Source: CAYYKD01 sp964471825
Lineage (GTDB): Bacteria > Spirochaetota > GWE2-31-10 > CAYYKD01
Reading direction: 5' to 3'
Assembly: GCA_964471825.1 (NCBI GenBank)
Contig: CAYYKD010000005.1
Location: 1-64,000 of the forward strand
Length of the DNA: 64,000 nucleotides
Under the pieces are notes generated by a model. That model worked only from the letters and a program-made list of their open reading frames with translations, had not been told where the DNA came from and searched no databases. Shown here piece after piece: positions 1 to 7,087 of this stretch. Each line of letters opens with the position of its first letter. Within the stretch, counting starts at the first letter, position 1. Position numbers and translations under genes: made by a program.

Positions 1-712
1 TTTCTTCGTTGCAGTAGTTTTTAAGTTCATTATCAAGATAATCAGCTCTATTTACAATAATTACCGGCTCTCTGTCAAGTTCACGGCACATATTAACAGC
101 AAGTTTGAGGTCATTTACTCCAAACGGTGTCGGATCTGTTACAAGTACACATAGGTCAGAGTTTTTGACGGTCTCAACAACCGGACATGATGTTCCCGGA
201 GGTGAGTCAAGTATCGTTATCCCATTACCTGATCTTTCTTTGACTTTTCTAATTACACGAGGTGTCATACCTCCTTCACCTGTTTCAAGCAATCCATAAT
301 GAAAATCAATATTTCCCGATTTACCGCTTTTTAAGGTGCCAATTTTACGGTCTTGCTTAATAATTGCATCTGCAGGACAAACGAGTGAACAAACACCGCA
401 GACATGACACAAGCTTCTGAAGTACATTATTTTTTCTTTAACCGATACTAATGCATTATATTTACAATTATTATAACACTTGCCGCATTTAATACACTTT
501 GCCGGATCAACACCGGCAGGCGATTTAATTAAAATCTCCTCCGAACTGGTAATCTCCGGATTTAAAAACAGATGTCCGTTAGGCTCCTCTACATCACAGT
601 CGAGATATGTAACTGATTTTCCCTGTTTTGATAATAAATAGGCCAAATTAGTCGATACAAATGTTTTTCCCGTACCGCCTTTACCACTAGATATAACAAT
701 ATTACAAGCCAT
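1..712 (-). CDS. MinD/Mrp-family P-loop ATPase with inserted ferredoxin domain, partial (C-terminus outside window)
   Basis: Read from ATG at 712 on the minus strand, this frame stays open to the window edge (237 codons). The N-terminus has the deviant Walker A motif SSGKGGTGKT, followed by LDCDVEEPNGH, the switch typical of MinD/NBP35 ATPases. About residues 75-125 form an inserted 2x[4Fe-4S] ferredoxin segment (CIKCGKCYNNC, then CHVCGVCSLVCP), and ILDSPPGTSCP is the Walker B region. Family knowledge: such ATPases (COG1149 type) occur beside NifX-like proteins and are thought to act in Fe-S or metal-cluster assembly; no substrate is proven. GGAG lies 10 nt before the ATG. It is the last visible gene of a minus-strand cluster with two NifX-like genes. 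The C-terminal end is missing only because the window stops. Confidence 0.9.
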   Translation of the reverse strand, partial: MACNIVISSGKGGTGKTFVSTNLAYLLSKQGKSVTYLDCDVEEPNGHLFLNPEITSSEEILIKSPAGVDPAKCIKCGKCYNNCKYNALVSVKEKIMYFRSLCHVCGVCSLVCPADAIIKQDRKIGTLKSGKSGNIDFHYGLLETGEGGMTPRVIRKVKERSGNGITILDSPPGTSCPVVETVKNSDLCVLVTDPTPFGVNDLKLAVNMCRELDREPVIIVNRADYLDNELKNYCNEE

Positions 713-748
713 TATTAACTCCGATTTTAATTTGTTTAGAAGTGTCCT

Positions 749-1117
749 TTATTTACTTTGTCCAAAGTGTGATTCAACAGTAGCCTGATTTACCGGCTGA
801 AATTCCCCTTTTTTGTACTTTTCCACTGCATCCTTTACAATTCCTGATACACCGCTTATGACTTTGATTCCGGCTTCACTTAAAACCTGAAAGGCATTGG
901 GGCCGACATTACCTGTTATAAGAGCATCTACATTTTTTTCTGCGATTAGTTGTCCTGCTTTGATCCCTGCAGCACCCTTAGAGTCGCTGTCTATATTTTC
1001 AAGAGATTCACAATTAAGTGTTTCTGTGTCAATTATTAAAAAATTAGCACACCGACCAAATCGCGGGTCTATTTCCGAGTCAAGCGTTTTTCCGTAGGAA
1101 GTTACACATATTTTCAT
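749..1117 (-). CDS. NifX/NifB-type dinitrogenase cofactor-biosynthesis domain protein
   Basis: A 122-residue single-domain protein of the NifX/MTH1175 fold: MKICVTSYGKTLDSEIDPRFGRC at the N-terminus with the hallmark SxxDPRFGRC loop, then ALITGNVGPNAFQVL and a C-terminal GIKVI segment. Family members bind Fe-S or FeMo-type clusters, but no nif structural genes are visible here, so a role in general Fe-S/metal handling with the neighbouring ATPase is an inference. Its ATG overlaps the stop of the upstream NifX-like gene by one base (TAATG), implying translational coupling. The two paralogues in a row may form a pair of carrier or heterodimer subunits. Confidence 0.85.
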   Translation of the reverse strand: MKICVTSYGKTLDSEIDPRFGRCANFLIIDTETLNCESLENIDSDSKGAAGIKAGQLIAEKNVDALITGNVGPNAFQVLSEAGIKVISGVSGIVKDAVEKYKKGEFQPVNQATVESHFGQSK

Positions 1118-1515
1118 TATTCTTCTCCATGTTTATGATCTTCATGATCGCATTCTGATTTATCCAATCCATACCCTTTTCCTGCACCGGGTTTGCAAGA
1201 AGACCCTTTGTTTGTAAGGTCACCTGATATAAAACTTGAAATAACACTGTCAATTTCTCCGGAAATACCCAATATCTGATTAATATTATAACCATTAAAA
1301 AGATTTTGAGCACTTCCACCCATTCCACCGGCAATAATACAGCCTACTCCTTTTTCATAGAAATACTTTGGTAGAAAACCCGGATGATGTCCCGGATTCG
1401 GAATAACCTCTTTATTTAAACATTTTCCATCTACAATGTCGGCAATTGTAAAAACAGGGCACCTACCGAAATGTTCCGATACCCGATTATCATCTGTTGA
1501 TATTACTATTTTCAA
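1117..1515 (-). CDS. NifX/NifB-type domain protein with His/Cys-rich tail
   Basis: 132 residues. The N-terminal ~100 residues match the NifX/MTH1175 fold (STDDNRVSEHFGRCPVF, then GCIIAGGMGGSAQNLF). The last ~30 residues are a metal-ligand-rich tail containing a Cys, several Asp/Glu and the pattern CDHEDHKHGEE, which looks like a metal-binding extension. It sits between a thioesterase gene and the second NifX-like gene, which starts on its stop codon. The function as a cluster carrier is inferred from the family; the tail suggests metal binding, not yet shown. Confidence 0.85.
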   Translation of the reverse strand: MKIVISTDDNRVSEHFGRCPVFTIADIVDGKCLNKEVIPNPGHHPGFLPKYFYEKGVGCIIAGGMGGSAQNLFNGYNINQILGISGEIDSVISSFISGDLTNKGSSCKPGAGKGYGLDKSECDHEDHKHGEE

Positions 1516-1527
1516 CTTCTTTCTCCT

Positions 1528-1923
1528 TTATTTTATCTCTTCTTTGCCGGCCAATATTATTTTAATTTCTTCCGGCAACATTATCATTTTCTTCGTCTCA
1601 CTGTCTACAACAACAAATTCAATTGTAGAGTTAACAGAAAGTTTAGTCTGTTTAAATATCTTGTATTTAAATGAAAATTTGTAGTCGTTCATTTTATCAG
1701 TGTATTGTTTGATTACTATTTCATCATACATCATTAAAGGGCACTTATAATCTATCTCAATCTTTTTTAGTAGAATAGAATAATTTACCCTGTCAAGAAA
1801 AATATTGTTTGCTTCAAAAAATAAATTTCTTGCTCGTTCAAAATAATATAAAACTTTAGGGTGATGAATGATCCCATAATAGTCAACATCTTCAAAATGA
1901 ACCCGCTTTTTTAATTCGAACAT
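1528..1923 (-). CDS. 4HBT/YbgC-like hotdog-fold acyl-CoA thioesterase
   Basis: 131 residues from the ATG at 1923, chosen over an in-frame start 14 codons upstream because AAAGGAAAG lies just before it and the protein then begins MFELKKRVHFEDVDYYG as in the family. The motif DVDYYGIIHHPKVLYYFERAR is split here as DVDYYGIIHHPKVL plus YYFERAR; the first Asp is the usual catalytic residue of YbgC/FadM-type thioesterases. Length fits the family (~130-140). The gene lies between the DUF5320-type gene and the NifX-like genes on the same strand; why a thioesterase sits in an iron-sulfur cluster is unclear, and the natural substrate cannot be read from sequence. Confidence 0.85.
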   Translation of the reverse strand: MFELKKRVHFEDVDYYGIIHHPKVLYYFERARNLFFEANNIFLDRVNYSILLKKIEIDYKCPLMMYDEIVIKQYTDKMNDYKFSFKYKIFKQTKLSVNSTIEFVVVDSETKKMIMLPEEIKIILAGKEEIK

Positions 1924-1950
1924 AACTTTCCTTTGCTCTAAAAAAATAAA

Positions 1951-2031
1951 GAAGTATCGAACCACTATACATAAGTAATTATTGAATATTCTAATAAATC
2001 CGAGGCTTTTGCAAAATTAATCCGATACTTC
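1951..2031 (-). terminator. Long-loop inverted repeat downstream of the DUF5320-type gene
   Basis: An 11-bp perfect inverted repeat, AAGAAGTATCG at 1949-1959 and CGATACTTCTT at 2023-2033, encloses about 63 nt that includes the dispersed motif CGAGGCTTTTGCAAAA (2001-2016). It falls in the gap after the minus-strand gene 2044-2286. It may act as a terminator or attenuator for that gene, but the loop is long and no clear U-tract follows, so the role is uncertain. Confidence 0.35.
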
Positions 2032-2043
2032 TTAAATTTTCAA

Positions 2044-2286
2044 TTATTCATCATTAATAATCGGTGAATTATTTTGAGTTTGAGTCTGATTTATCCCCGG
2101 TTGATTGTTAACACCTACAGAAAATCTTCCTCTGTTCGCACCTCTTCCCATACCTCTTCCGCAACCTAAACCTACACCGCCTCGTCCTCTGCCTAAGGCT
2201 TGTTGATTATTAGTATTGCATGGCCCAAAACCCCCACCTGTCATTGATCCTTCTCCGTTAGGTCCAGATCTGTCTAATCCTGGCAT
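2044..2286 (-). CDS. DUF5320-type small Gly-rich protein
   Basis: 80 residues with the family signature MPGLDRSGPNGEGSMTGGG at the N-terminus followed by FGPCN, then a Gly/Arg-rich stretch (GRGRGGVGLGCGRGMGRG) and a polar Asn/Gln tail. Family knowledge: such proteins are repeatedly found beside NifX-like proteins and MinD-type ferredoxin ATPases, and their biochemical role is unknown. The start has a good Shine-Dalgarno (AAGGAGG just upstream at ~2295). A near-perfect Fur-type box lies 56 bp upstream, so iron or oxidative-stress control of the gene (and possibly the genes after it) is likely. Confidence 0.8.
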   Translation of the reverse strand: MPGLDRSGPNGEGSMTGGGFGPCNTNNQQALGRGRGGVGLGCGRGMGRGANRGRFSVGVNNQPGINQTQTQNNSPIINDE

Positions 2287-2341
2287 AAAAATACCTCCTT
2301 ATTAAATATAATTTATAAACCGGTTTATTTTTCATTCTCAA

Positions 2342-2356
2342 CGATAATTATTATCA
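2342..2356. promoter_or_regulatory. Fur/PerR-type operator (7-1-7)
   Basis: CGATAATTATTATCA matches the Fur/PerR 7-1-7 consensus TGATAATNATTATCA at every defined position but the first. It lies between the end of the Fur-family gene (2410) and the start of the DUF5320-type gene (2286), at the place expected for the latter's promoter. Binding by the adjacent Fur-family protein is inferred. Confidence 0.75.
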
Positions 2357-2371
2357 TTTAGAAAGAAAAAT

Positions 2372-2405
2372 AAAAATCCCTTTTTACAAAAGCCTCGGGA
2401 TTTTT
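2372..2405 (-). terminator. Rho-independent terminator of the Fur-family gene
   Basis: AAAAATCCC (2372-2380) and GGGATTTTT (2397-2405) form a 9-bp stem with a 16-nt loop directly after the stop codon of the gene at 2410. On the minus strand the stem ends in a U-rich run. The loop contains a copy of the GAGGCTTTTG motif discussed in the findings. Confidence 0.7.
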
Positions 2406-2409
2406 CTAT

Positions 2410-2862
2410 TTATCCGCAATTACCACATAAACCTTCAAATTTTATAAAATGCCCTGATATTTTAAAGCCATATTTATCTCCAAGTTTTTCTTCTATTTTA
2501 CAAATGGTTTCACTTTCTCCAGCGACAAAATCTGAATAATCTACTATTTTACCGCATGATGTACATACAAGATGGTGATGGTGTTTCTTATGTGTAAAAT
2601 TATCCGCAAGTTCATATCTTGATTTGCCATCGCCAAAATCAAGCTTTGAAACAACATCCAACCTTGTTAATACATCAAGCGTTCTATAAACTGTGGTTAG
2701 TCCCGTATCGGGAGATTCAGCCTTTACCTTTGAATATATATCTTCGGGGCTTAAGTGTTCATTTGTTGATCCAAGAATTTCAAGTATAATCTCTCTACCT
2801 GCTGTACATTTTAAACCGAATCCTCTGAGTCTATGACCCCACCTTCCGCATGACCTTTTCAT
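2410..2862 (-). CDS. Fur-family metalloregulator (Fur/PerR/Zur group)
   Basis: 150 residues. The N-terminal winged helix includes LKCTAGREIILEILGS and TGLTTVYRTLDVLTRL; the dimerisation domain has HKKHHHHLVCTSCGKIVDY (metal-binding His cluster plus CxxC) and a second CGNC pair at the C-terminus, together the structural zinc site. Fur, PerR and Zur cannot be separated safely by sequence alone. The promoter carries a perfect 9-bp inverted repeat that contains a Fur-like box, so autoregulation is likely, and a second box precedes the downstream DUF5320-type gene. It probably controls the iron-sulfur/NifX cluster that follows. Confidence 0.9.
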   Translation of the reverse strand: MKRSCGRWGHRLRGFGLKCTAGREIILEILGSTNEHLSPEDIYSKVKAESPDTGLTTVYRTLDVLTRLDVVSKLDFGDGKSRYELADNFTHKKHHHHLVCTSCGKIVDYSDFVAGESETICKIEEKLGDKYGFKISGHFIKFEGLCGNCG

Positions 2863-2879
2863 TTCGTTGAACCCCCATT

Positions 2880-2906
2880 ACTAAATGAAAGTAATTCTCA
2901 TTTAGT
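2880..2906. promoter_or_regulatory. Palindromic operator in front of the Fur-family gene
   Basis: ACTAAATGA (2880-2888) and TCATTTAGT (2898-2906) are exact inverted repeats around a 9-bp centre. The inner 15 bp, TGAAAGTAATTCTCA (2886-2900), match 11 of 14 defined positions of the Fur 7-1-7 consensus. It sits 18 bp before the start codon, as expected for an autoregulatory site. Confidence 0.7.
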
Positions 2907-2967
2907 AATTTAATTAAAATTTTTAGTTATGTCAAGTATTATTTTTAAAAAAAATTTTTAAAAAAAA

Positions 2968-3498
2968 TTACCTGTCAAATAATTTTAAACTGTTAATATA
3001 CACTAATACCGATGTTAAATGTTCAGGTATGATGTCACTTTTAAATGTTAATCTGACGCTTATAGTCTCAAACTTATTTTTCTTAACAATCATGTGAACT
3101 TGAACGCCCATGATTGCTATATCGAAAAGATAAAGCTTGTTATCCCACCCGCCATTTAGTCTGTCTAGTAGAATGTTCAATGTGTATTTCAATCCTGTTC
3201 TGTCTAACTTGGATATGAATGATTCATAATCAATCATGGTCGCTCTAACAAATGCAGGTTCCCTTTGCATAATAGACAATCTGAGTTTTAAAAAAACTAA
3301 AAGTTGCAAACTAAATACGACAAAAACTATCACATAGTGCACAACAGGGATTAGTGCAAAAGAACCATTAATTTTATACCTGTAATATAGATAAATAGGT
3401 ACCGTTAATAATATGAGAACAACAAAGCCAATATATAATAAAATAATATCCTCTTTGTTCTTATCTGTCATGTCAGTTATTCTAACCGGTTTACTCAT
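2968..3498 (-). CDS. Hypothetical membrane protein, two transmembrane helices
   Basis: 176 residues from ATG 3498 (MSKPVRITDM); GAGG precedes it and it begins 13 bp after the upstream stop, so the longer in-frame start inside the previous gene is less likely. Residues ~20-45 (LLYIGFVVLILLTVPIYLYY) and ~55-75 (VVHYVIVFVVFSLQLLVFL) are membrane segments; the C-terminal ~90 residues are soluble with no recognised motif. I do not recognise a family. It has the same plan (two helices then a soluble domain) as the gene immediately upstream, so the two may be distant paralogues working together. Confidence 0.7.
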   Translation of the reverse strand: MSKPVRITDMTDKNKEDIILLYIGFVVLILLTVPIYLYYRYKINGSFALIPVVHYVIVFVVFSLQLLVFLKLRLSIMQREPAFVRATMIDYESFISKLDRTGLKYTLNILLDRLNGGWDNKLYLFDIAIMGVQVHMIVKKNKFETISVRLTFKSDIIPEHLTSVLVYINSLKLFDR

Positions 3499-3511
3499 GA
3501 TACGCCTCAAA

Positions 3512-4144
3512 TTATAAGTTGTCATCTGACAAATCCGATGCAAGTGAATCATCAAATTTTATCTTAACCGAATTAAACATTTTCTCTAGAGTTTTTGACA
3601 GGTTATTTAACTTATAACACCGAAAAGTCGCTATCTTAACCGGCTTTGCAACAGTTCGAAGGTTAATATACAAAGCAATATAAAACTCTCTTGAACCGCT
3701 GTAATACTCTTGCCCCGAAAATCGCAACACCTCTTTTTGTATGTAGGCAGTCTCTAAATCAGAGATCAGAAATTTTTTACCGTTTCTATAGAAATATGTT
3801 TCATCGAAGCGAAGCACTGTGTCATTTATAAAAAAAATATTCCTAATAAATAGTAAGAGAAAAAATAAAGATAGCAAAAAAACCAACATGATAAGTAGAT
3901 TATCAAAGACCTTCAAACTTACAACGCCATAATCTTCTGAAAATAACTTGGTGATCAGATCAATTATACCTCTGATTACAAACTTCAAATTAAACAAAAT
4001 TATTAATACCGAAAACCCGCCATAGAAATTAATAAGAAATCTACGAATCCGCCCCTTAAGTTTAACCGCCGCACGCATCAGGTGCAGCTCTCCGGTTGTA
4101 CTATCATAAAACCATTCATCAGGATCTTTCTGTACAGCTTTCAT
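3512..4144 (-). CDS. Hypothetical membrane protein, two transmembrane helices
   Basis: 210 residues. A ~30-residue cytosolic N-terminus is followed by membrane segments at ~35-60 (FLINFYGGFSVLIILFNLKF) and ~80-105 (LLIMLVFLLSLFFLLLFI), then a soluble region of ~105 residues ending in an acidic tail (SDLSDDNL). No family is recognised. It starts 9 bp after the PKD/beta-helix lipoprotein gene and ends just before another two-helix protein, so the three are probably co-transcribed. Confidence 0.7.
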   Translation of the reverse strand: MKAVQKDPDEWFYDSTTGELHLMRAAVKLKGRIRRFLINFYGGFSVLIILFNLKFVIRGIIDLITKLFSEDYGVVSLKVFDNLLIMLVFLLSLFFLLLFIRNIFFINDTVLRFDETYFYRNGKKFLISDLETAYIQKEVLRFSGQEYYSGSREFYIALYINLRTVAKPVKIATFRCYKLNNLSKTLEKMFNSVKIKFDDSLASDLSDDNL

Positions 4145-4153
4145 AATTACCCC

Positions 4154-6022
4154 CTATTGTTCAATATACTCATACGCTCCCATCTCATAGCCTCCGCTAA
4201 CACCTCGCAAGTTACCTGCAAAATCCTCAAATACTGATTGTAAAATGACACCCGTATTTATTGACTCTGTAGCATCAGAACGCAACTCAAAAGAACGCTC
4301 TAACGCACTAACATTATCAGAGTCCACAAATGGATTATTTGAAGTTAGGAGGTTTGATGATGCAACTATTTCTGAAGTCGTGCTATCTATACTTACCTGT
4401 ACAGAAATCCCATCGGGGAAAACCACAAGGTTATTGCGTACCGTGACTGATGAGGCAGCCTCGCGAATTGCTACACCGATCCACTGTTCACCATCAGGAT
4501 TTCCATTTTTATAAATAGTGTTATTGTAGATCCACAGATCACGCGGAGCAGGAGCGGTTGCAATAGCGCGTACTTCAATCCCTGTAAAATAGTTTCCAAA
4601 ATTTGCCCCATCGATTATATTATTTCTGACGGTTACCTGACGGGCATAAAAAAGAAACGCAATATTTAAGGGGTTAGATGCCGCACTTCGGTTACCAAAG
4701 TCACCCGAATAACGATTTCGTTCAAAAATGATATTTGAGAGCCGTTCATCTTTGCCGTCATCCTGAGGCCCGATCGAAACAGGCCATGGTCCGCAACTGC
4801 CGAAAATATTATCTGAAACTATAGTGTACTCTGTCCGTTTCACAAGCCTATCCCAGTTGGTTGAATAGACCTGAGCTTCATCAGGGCCATGCAGTTTCAA
4901 AGCATGCCGACCTGTACTTGTATCGAGACTTGAACCGGCCATTATATTATTGCTAATTACACCCTTATAGGCCTGCCAAACCCGTAAAACATGAGAGTCA
5001 TGAGCATCCAAAAAGCTACAACCCAAAACAACTAGCCGTTCGCTACCAATATAACTAACATTAGAGGCCGAATCAGAAAATTCACAGTCAACAAGAGCCA
5101 TCAGATCTATTTGAGTTGCACCATCCGGATCATTCCAATGACTCCAGCCCATCGCAACACCAAACCCCTCAGCTCGTACTCTCAAAAAAAGAAACCGCCT
5201 AAACTCTGTTACTCCGCCGACAAATCCAAATTTACGCGTTGAATCCAGGAGGGTCAAATCCATCACCCTCCAGTCTTCTTTGTAGTTCAAGGGTAAAAAA
5301 GCAGTAGTTTCTGTTCCGGATACAACAGTAATTACCGGATTATCGGAGTTCGTGCCGTAAGCACCGATAGTAACAGGCCCATTGTTTTCCGGCCAGTTTT
5401 CGATACTACCGGTACTCCATGAGGCTCCCCGTTTAAATAATATACGGCGATTTGCTATAGCAAGTGGAGCTATCTCAGAAATTGTATCAGTTGAAATATG
5501 TTGGGCACCACTTGGAGCACCTGAAAAATCATTATCACCGTGCGGATTAACACAGATCGTATTTTCATCTGCATACATGATATCCGGGTCTGTTACGACG
5601 ATAGAAACTGAAGCAGTACCCATTCCTCCAAGACCATCTAGAACTGTTACGGTAACTGTATATGTGCCTGGTGTTTCAAACACATGAGCTGATACGGCTC
5701 CCTTTGCGGTGTTCTTTGACTTACCTGTAGTTCTCCATGTCCCGCTAGTAGTGTCTCCAAAATTCCATGTAAAGTCTCGTTCATGAAATTCGGCACTATT
5801 TGTTTCTACCTCAAAATGTACCATCAATGGTGCAACTCCTGAAGTCCTGCTGGGTGTCAGGCTTACCTGATCAATTGGACGAAATCGGGCAGGGTTCGTA
5901 GCCTCTTTTATATTACAAGCAATACTTAATAAGCTCAAGGATAGAACTAGAAATAATAGAGATAGAGACAAATAAGACAAATAAGACAAATAAGACAAAA
6001 GAAAAGTCGGTGCTTTTTTCAT
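4154..6022 (-). CDS. Lipoprotein with PKD domain and right-handed beta-helix (polysaccharide-type fold)
   Basis: 622 residues from ATG 6022, chosen over the ATG at 6040 because AGGAAAG precedes it and the protein then begins MKKAPTFLL. The signal peptide is long and contains a repeated LSY motif; the lipobox LLSIAC places the lipidated Cys at about residue 36. A PKD domain follows at ~55-145 (VHFEVETNS, FTWNFGDTTSG, HVFETPGTYTVTVTV). Residues ~155-610 show short repeated strands with many Asn and phrases such as VVLGCSF, ISNNIMAG, IIFERNRYSG and VRNNIIDG, typical of parallel beta-helix proteins of the pectate-lyase/right-handed helix type. Exposed surface lipoprotein, carbohydrate binding or cleavage is a reasonable guess; no catalytic set can be named. 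Follows tsaD by 41 bp. Confidence 0.85.
   Translation of the reverse strand: MKKAPTFLLSYLSYLSYLSLSLLFLVLSLSLLSIACNIKEATNPARFRPIDQVSLTPSRTSGVAPLMVHFEVETNSAEFHERDFTWNFGDTTSGTWRTTGKSKNTAKGAVSAHVFETPGTYTVTVTVLDGLGGMGTASVSIVVTDPDIMYADENTICVNPHGDNDFSGAPSGAQHISTDTISEIAPLAIANRRILFKRGASWSTGSIENWPENNGPVTIGAYGTNSDNPVITVVSGTETTAFLPLNYKEDWRVMDLTLLDSTRKFGFVGGVTEFRRFLFLRVRAEGFGVAMGWSHWNDPDGATQIDLMALVDCEFSDSASNVSYIGSERLVVLGCSFLDAHDSHVLRVWQAYKGVISNNIMAGSSLDTSTGRHALKLHGPDEAQVYSTNWDRLVKRTEYTIVSDNIFGSCGPWPVSIGPQDDGKDERLSNIIFERNRYSGDFGNRSAASNPLNIAFLFYARQVTVRNNIIDGANFGNYFTGIEVRAIATAPAPRDLWIYNNTIYKNGNPDGEQWIGVAIREAASSVTVRNNLVVFPDGISVQVSIDSTTSEIVASSNLLTSNNPFVDSDNVSALERSFELRSDATESINTGVILQSVFEDFAGNLRGVSGGYEMGAYEYIEQ
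5967..6000. repeat. In-frame 9-bp tandem repeat in signal-peptide coding region
   Basis: GACAAATAA occurs three times in tandem (5967-5993) followed by a partial fourth unit. On the coding (minus) strand it encodes LSY LSY LSY inside the hydrophobic core of the lipoprotein signal peptide. Unit changes would lengthen or shorten the signal peptide without a frameshift. Confidence 0.85.
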
Positions 6023-6063
6023 TAATACTTTCCTAGTCAATAAATTGTTGATGCTAAAAAAGG

Positions 6064-7083
6064 CTAAACTAGAGCAGGCATCTGTTTATAGCCTGTAATA
6101 CGGGTCTCAACTCCAATATTTAGTGGACTTTTACCCCATCTTTTATAGGCATAGTAACCATAACCTGATATCATAGCCGCATTGTCCGTTGCATATTTGA
6201 GATCGGGAAAAAATACGCTGTAACCATGTCCCATCTCATGGAATCTTTCCCGCATATATCTATTTGCCGAGACGCCCCCTGCAACAACGACTCTAAAGAT
6301 GTTATGATTCTGACAGGCAAGTTTTACTTTTTTAATGAGTATATCAAAACATTTTTTCTGAAAACTTGCTGCGATATCGTTAACAGTATAGGTCTCAACT
6401 TTAAGAGATTTCTCTGTGTGATTGATAACCGCAGTTTTAATACCTGAATAGCTTACATCGTAGATCCTGTCTGATTTATAGAGATTGGAGGTTGGAAAGT
6501 CAAATGCCTTTGGATTACCTGTTAATGCCGCCTTCTCGACTGCAGGACCGCCCGGATATCCAAGGTCGAAATGTTTTGCAATCTTATCAAAGGCCTCACC
6601 TGCGGCATCATCAATAGTTGTACCAAGAATTTCATAGTCTGTATAGTTATTTGCCTTTACAATTAGTGTATGACCACCTGACACAAGAAGTGCTATATAT
6701 GGAAATGGTATATTTTCTGAGAGATGCGGTGAAAATAGATGTGCCTCGATGTGATTGACACCTATAAATGGTCTGTCAATTGACCAAGCCAGGGTCTTGC
6801 CTGCACCCACACTTACCAGAAGTCCCCCCATCAGTCCGGGGCGATTTGAGAATGCAACAAGGTCTATCATATCTAACTTTACAGAGGCTGTGTCAAGCGC
6901 TTCCCGAATGATAGGAATTATTTTTTCAAGGTGAATTCTCGATGCTAACTCCGGCACGACCCCTTTCCACGGTCTGTGATCATCTATCTGAGAAGAAATA
7001 ATACTAGACAAAACAGCCTGTCCGTCTTTTACGACTGCACAGGCTGTCTCATCGCAGGTGGATTCTATCCCCAATACAATCAT
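6064..7083 (-). CDS. tsaD: tRNA N6-adenosine threonylcarbamoyltransferase TsaD
   Basis: 339 residues from ATG 7083 (MIVLGIESTCDETACAVV), the canonical family start, used in place of an upstream ATG inside asnS. The ASKHA/Kae1 fold is complete: the metal-binding motif is GVNHIEAHLFSP, and GGHT, the GDTxxD-type loop TTIDDAAGEAFDK and the C-terminal VVAGGVSANRYMR are all present. With TsaB/TsaC/TsaE (not in the window) it makes t6A37 in tRNAs decoding ANN codons. The gene follows asnS with a 4-bp gap, so it belongs to the gyrA-asnS run. Confidence 0.97.
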   Translation of the reverse strand: MIVLGIESTCDETACAVVKDGQAVLSSIISSQIDDHRPWKGVVPELASRIHLEKIIPIIREALDTASVKLDMIDLVAFSNRPGLMGGLLVSVGAGKTLAWSIDRPFIGVNHIEAHLFSPHLSENIPFPYIALLVSGGHTLIVKANNYTDYEILGTTIDDAAGEAFDKIAKHFDLGYPGGPAVEKAALTGNPKAFDFPTSNLYKSDRIYDVSYSGIKTAVINHTEKSLKVETYTVNDIAASFQKKCFDILIKKVKLACQNHNIFRVVVAGGVSANRYMRERFHEMGHGYSVFFPDLKYATDNAAMISGYGYYAYKRWGKSPLNIGVETRITGYKQMPALV

Positions 7084-7087
7084 AGAT

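Noticed and set aside
4245..5687. Plus-strand frames over the PKD/beta-helix gene (and similar antisense frames in gyrA, asnS, cas3)
   Set aside because: No ribosome-binding sites or family features; the minus-strand genes are clearly coding, so these are shadows.
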